Below, piece by piece: positions 60,662 to 64,000 of a stretch of 64,000 nucleotides of DNA. Origin of the DNA: Crateriforma conspicua (lineage in GTDB: Bacteria > Planctomycetota > Planctomycetia > Pirellulales > Pirellulaceae). The position numbers and the translations under genes were made by a program. Within the stretch, counting starts at the first letter, position 1, and each line of letters starts with the position of its first letter. A model generated the notes under the pieces. The model saw only the letters and a program-made list of their open reading frames with translations, did no database searches and had not been told where the DNA came from. The DNA is taken from NCBI RefSeq assembly GCF_007752935.1, contig NZ_CP036319.1:7118434-7182433 (forward strand). Reading direction: 5' to 3'.

Positions 60662-61906
60662 TTATTCGGACCAGTCCTCATCATCTTCTGCGGACTCATC
60701 TTCGTCATCCTCCCAGTCGTCTGATTCGTCTTCCTCGTCCCAGTCTTCGTCGTCATCGTCGCCGACTTCTTCCCAGTCGTCGTCTAGATCATCTTCTTCG
60801 TCGTCGTCATCGGATGAATCTTCATCCTCGTCGTCATCGTCGTCTTCTTCATCCGCCCAATCATCGCTGAAATCATCGTCGTCGATTTCTTCATCGTCGT
60901 CGTCGTCGAAACCACCTTCGTACAACTCGTCTTCTTCATCTTCGATGACGGCGACGGGTGAAGCGGTGACGTCGGCCACATCATCATGGGCGAACGAATC
61001 GGAATCGGCCGCAGCTTGATCCGGCTGGCTGGTGGTGAATTCGATTGGGGATGCCATGGCGGTACTCACGACTGATTCCTTCGTTGATGTCGATGATTCG
61101 TCGAAGTTTGATTCGTGCGAAGGGGATTCGTTCGGTGTTGGATCGTTGGGATCCGAGGGCGGATCGTCGCGAACGGCCTGCCACTGAATTTTTGGCAAGT
61201 CGTCGGCGCCTGTCAGGCCAAAGAGTTGTAAAAAACGTTTGGTGGTTCCGTAAAGATAGGGGCGGCCGAGCTGTTCGCTACGTCCGGCGATCCGTATCAA
61301 ATCGCGTTCCATCAGTTGTCGTAGGATTTCGCCACACGCGACGCCTCGCACTGCTTCGGCATCGGCACGCGAAACCGGTTGGCGATACGCGACGACCGCC
61401 AAGGTTTCCATCATCGGGGATGATAACCGGATCGGCCCTGGCACGTGGCTAAGCCGTCGCAACCAAGGTGCCAATGCCGCACGGGTCACCATCCGGTAAC
61501 CGCCGGCCAGTTTTTCGATCCTCATCGCACGATGATGTGTGCTGTAAATCTCGTTCAATTCACGAATTCGTGTCCTGGCCTCGGTTCCATCGGCCAATTG
61601 GGCCAGCTGGGCCAGTTTTCTTGTCGAAAGCGGGCTCTTGGCCAGCAACAAAACGGCTTCACATCGCATCCGACGCTGCTGCGGGTCTTCGTCATCGGCG
61701 TCGTCCGCGGCTGCGGTGGTGTGCCCCATGCCCATGGCGGCGGCCGATTCGCCGCGGTGATACACGTCATAGGGTCGACGCAGTGGCCGTGATCCCCAAC
61801 CATGATGGATGCCCCACGGATTGCCGCCGGGTCGATTTGTCCCAACCGTCTCGGAAAACGGTGGCACCGCAGCGGTGCGAATCGTGGGTGGGAAGCGGCG
61901 TTTCAT
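60662..61906 (-). CDS. scpB: ScpB with long acidic C-terminal tail
   Basis: A 414-residue protein. The ScpB part (about 80-240) has two winged-helix modules: RRMRCEAVLLLAKSPLSTRKLAQLAQL, then MMETLAVVAYRQPVSRADAEAVRGV. ScpB joins ScpA and SMC in chromosome condensation. Residues about 300-414 are unusual: mostly Asp and Glu with some Ser and Trp, nearly a poly-acid tail. The N-terminus also has a 70-residue extension. The scpA gene is not in the window. Convergent with hemA. Confidence 0.85.
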   Translation of the reverse strand: MKRRFPPTIRTAAVPPFSETVGTNRPGGNPWGIHHGWGSRPLRRPYDVYHRGESAAAMGMGHTTAAADDADDEDPQQRRMRCEAVLLLAKSPLSTRKLAQLAQLADGTEARTRIRELNEIYSTHHRAMRIEKLAGGYRMVTRAALAPWLRRLSHVPGPIRLSSPMMETLAVVAYRQPVSRADAEAVRGVACGEILRQLMERDLIRIAGRSEQLGRPYLYGTTKRFLQLFGLTGADDLPKIQWQAVRDDPPSDPNDPTPNESPSHESNFDESSTSTKESVVSTAMASPIEFTTSQPDQAAADSDSFAHDDVADVTASPVAVIEDEEDELYEGGFDDDDDEEIDDDDFSDDWADEEDDDDDEDEDSSDDDDEEDDLDDDWEEVGDDDDEDWDEEDESDDWEDDEDESAEDDEDWSE

Positions 61907-61924
61907 CCCTGCAACTTATGAAAA

Positions 61925-62707
61925 ATGAGCACGGTAAGCCACACGAGCGAAACGCCGAGCGGAAGCGAACGCCCGACCAATCGCCGTCCACGGCGTCGTT
62001 GGTCGGCGGCCCGTACCCGAGGCTGGATCATTGCTTTGACGATCATTCTGACGGCGGCCGGCCTGTTTTTCGGAATCCGGTTGCTGGGGTACGTCGAAGG
62101 CGAAGAACTTTCACCCGACACCTTTCGTCAGCGCAGCTTTCAGTTTTATGAAATTCCGTTCCTGCAATGGCAGATCACGCCGATCCGTCGCAAGGTGCGT
62201 TCGGACGCATTGGCGTCGTACCTGCGACAAAACGGATTGATCCAGGTGTCACCCGCATCGCAACCACCCGTCGATGGCGTTCAAGACGTTTCCGCTTGGC
62301 ATTTGATCCGGTTGAATCGTTTCGTCCGTGGTTCCTCCAGCGCCGATGCCGCCTTGCTGGTCGATCAAATGGATCTTGATCGGAACGGGAAACCCTACTG
62401 GAAGACTTGGTCGACCGATCACCCCGAAGCCGCCAAGCAACTATGGCCCGAAATTCAACGGTTGGCCCGCCGGGAGCTGTATATCCTGATGCCCGGGGTT
62501 TTCGAGATCGCTCAGCGTCATACGGACACGGCATCAGCACAGGGCGATGCTTTGAATCAAAAGATTCGACGCTATGTCGCGGATCAGTACGATGGTCTGA
62601 TTCAAGACGCCAAAGCGGCGAACAACCCGGCACTGGCCGATGAATTGTTACAGGAAGCATTAGCAGATGATCCCGAATTCCGTCTGCGATCCGTAGTAAA
62701 CCCGTGA
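61925..62707 (+). CDS. Conserved planctomycete membrane-anchored protein
   Basis: 260 residues. A basic start (RPTNRRPRRRWSAARTRGW) and one membrane helix (IIALTIILTAAGLFFGI) precede a soluble domain with LRQNGLIQVSP and VDQMDLDRNGKPYWKTWSTDHPEA. Probably type II (N-terminus in). No catalytic motif is seen. Divergent from scpB and followed by the cysteine desulfurase on the same strand. Function unknown. Confidence 0.65.
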   Translation: MSTVSHTSETPSGSERPTNRRPRRRWSAARTRGWIIALTIILTAAGLFFGIRLLGYVEGEELSPDTFRQRSFQFYEIPFLQWQITPIRRKVRSDALASYLRQNGLIQVSPASQPPVDGVQDVSAWHLIRLNRFVRGSSSADAALLVDQMDLDRNGKPYWKTWSTDHPEAAKQLWPEIQRLARRELYILMPGVFEIAQRHTDTASAQGDALNQKIRRYVADQYDGLIQDAKAANNPALADELLQEALADDPEFRLRSVVNP

Positions 62708-62753
62708 CCACCGATCAATGTGTTTGGCACCTCCGCGGCCAAAGTGATGCGAC

Positions 62754-63899
62754 GTGATTTATCTGGATAACAATGCAACGACGGTGACCGATCCGGACGC
62801 CGCCAAAGTGGTTCATGACGTTTTGATGCAGGGGCCGGCCAACGCATCAAGCCAACACTCTGCGGGCCAGCGTGCCCGCGGCGTGTTGGACGATGCGATC
62901 GAACACGTCGGTCGCCTGCTGGGCAGTGATCTGACCCGACCCGGCGGTCCCCGATTGGTGGTCACCAGTGGCGGCACCGAATCGAACAATACCGCGCTGC
63001 GGGGCATCGGTGATGCGGATCGACCGCTGGTGGTCAGCTGTATCGAACACCCCAGCGTTTTGTCGGCGGCCCAAAAGATGCAAAAGGCCGGTCGAATCGT
63101 CCGGTACTTGCCCGTCGATTCCGATGGCGTCGTCCGTACCGATCGGCTGGCGGACCTGATCGGTGAGGGCGAGGACTTGGCGGGTCTGGTCAGCGTGATG
63201 TCGGCGAATAACGAAACCGGGGTTCAGCAGCCGATCGATGAAGTCGCGAAGATTTGTCGTTGGAAGAACGTCCCGCTGCACGTCGATGCGACCCAATCGA
63301 TTGGCAAAGTCCCCTTCACCGTCCATTCCAGCGGTGCAGCGGCCGTCACCCTTTCGGCCCACAAATTTCACGGGCCTCCGGGAATCGGCGGCTTGTGGCT
63401 GGACGCGGGCGTCCGCGTCGATGCATTGATGCAGGGCGGCGAACAACAATTGGCCAGCCGACCGGGAACCGAGCCGGTCGCCCTGGTGGCCGGGATGGCC
63501 AAAGCACTGGAAAACAGTTTGGCATCGCTGGACAAGATGTCCGGCAACGTAGCGGCGATCCGCGACCGTTTGGAATCGGAAATTTGCCGTCGTACCGGTG
63601 CGACGGTCATCGGCGGCGATTCCCCCCGGCTGCCCACCACGACGTGCATCGCCTTTCCGGGCGTTGATCGCCAATCACTGTTGATGGCGCTGGACATGAT
63701 GGGGGTCGCGTGCAGTTCGGGGTCCGCGTGCAGCAGCGGCAGCAGCCAACCCAGTTACGTGCTGATGGCCATGGGATTGGACCGATCGCTGGTGGATTCC
63801 GCGTTGCGTTTCGGGGTGTCCAGGTTTTCCACAGAAAAAGATGCGGTTCTTGCCGCCGAACTTATCTCTAGTGCCTATCAGCGTTTACGCAGCATTTAG
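62754..63899 (+). CDS. Cysteine desulfurase
   Basis: A 381-residue PLP enzyme of the NifS/IscS class from GTG 62754. Seen are IYLDNNATT at the start, SGGTESNNTAL at 72-82, His99 in CIEHPSVLS, Asp178 in VDATQSIGK, PLP-Lys204 in SAHKFHG, and the active-site Cys326 in GSACSSGSSQPS. It removes sulfur from cysteine for Fe-S or tRNA thiolation. No IscU-type gene is in the window, so the exact system is not clear. Confidence 0.95.
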   Translation: MIYLDNNATTVTDPDAAKVVHDVLMQGPANASSQHSAGQRARGVLDDAIEHVGRLLGSDLTRPGGPRLVVTSGGTESNNTALRGIGDADRPLVVSCIEHPSVLSAAQKMQKAGRIVRYLPVDSDGVVRTDRLADLIGEGEDLAGLVSVMSANNETGVQQPIDEVAKICRWKNVPLHVDATQSIGKVPFTVHSSGAAAVTLSAHKFHGPPGIGGLWLDAGVRVDALMQGGEQQLASRPGTEPVALVAGMAKALENSLASLDKMSGNVAAIRDRLESEICRRTGATVIGGDSPRLPTTTCIAFPGVDRQSLLMALDMMGVACSSGSACSSGSSQPSYVLMAMGLDRSLVDSALRFGVSRFSTEKDAVLAAELISSAYQRLRSI

Positions 63900-64000
63900 G
63901 GTGTGGAAAACTTTGATTTTTGGGCTCGATTTTCTCGACCTTTGCACATAGAACACTGCAGTCAAGACGGTGACTTTCGCCTCTTTCGGTCTTTCCCGCT
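63900..64000. other. Trailing 3' intergenic sequence
   Basis: One hundred bases after the cysteine desulfurase stop. A T-run at about 63917-63921 is present, but no stem that I can support. Confidence 0.4.

Noticed and set aside
60597..61019. Ser-rich 140-residue + strand frame
   Set aside because: It is the antisense reading of the acidic ScpB tail; poly-Ser arises from the opposite strand of Asp/Glu codons.
1..64000. CRISPR arrays, rRNA genes and complete tRNA genes
   Set aside because: I saw no regularly spaced direct repeats, no rRNA-like conserved blocks and no full cloverleaf in the window.

Overview
The window looks like a chromosomal segment of a Pirellulaceae-type planctomycete (Rhodopirellula and relatives). 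The evidence is GC-rich sequence, three PEP-CTERM proteins, a three-gene sulfatase operon, DUF3299, SHD1-like and CxxC-HEAT secreted families typical of planctomycetes, a Lys/Ala-rich H1-like protein, and core genes (hemA, scpB, mrp, comEC, cysteine desulfurase). All assignments come from reading the sequence; no searches were run.

Region 1 (1-12085) is the late morphogenesis module of a lambda-like siphophage, all on the + strand: gpW-like protein, portal, a fused protease/major capsid protein, capsid cement, connector and completion proteins, tail tube, a G/GT-type tail chaperone pair in two frames, tape measure and tail-tip proteins, then a Cys-rich terminal protein. Terminase would lie left of the window. 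No integrase, lysis or replication gene is seen.

Region 2 (12.1-32.5 kb) is accessory and patchy. It holds two PEP-CTERM genes, a tRNA-Leu 5' fragment, a WYL-like gene pair next to an SF2 helicase fused to a PD-(D/E)XK nuclease (a candidate anti-phage defence protein), an Rrf2 regulator/methyltransferase operon with an operator-like palindrome, and a decayed methyltransferase pseudogene. It also holds an orphan OpuAC-like protein, an MRJP/yellow protein, a NucS/DUF91 nuclease, a duplicated membrane-anchored small protein, phage relics at 23.2 and 26.0 kb, and palindromic dispersed repeats. The relic at 26025-26277 is a near-copy of bases 1-253.

Region 3 (32.5-44.4 kb) is catabolic: a serine hydrolase of the beta-lactamase fold, three sulfatases in one operon, a small membrane protein, then a sugar-related block (Gfo/Idh/MocA oxidoreductase, TIM-barrel isomerase/epimerase, ManA-like cupin and a divergent DUF4432 aldose-epimerase-like protein).

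Region 4 (44.5-64 kb) is mostly conserved planctomycete and core sequence: twin DUF3299 proteins, a CxxC secreted protein, a degenerate NtrC-like regulator with a coupled partner, Mrp, the H1-like basic protein with a clear terminator, an M50 protease, prolyl oligopeptidase, ComEC, a CcsA-like protein coupled to HemA, ScpB with a long acidic tail, and a cysteine desulfurase.
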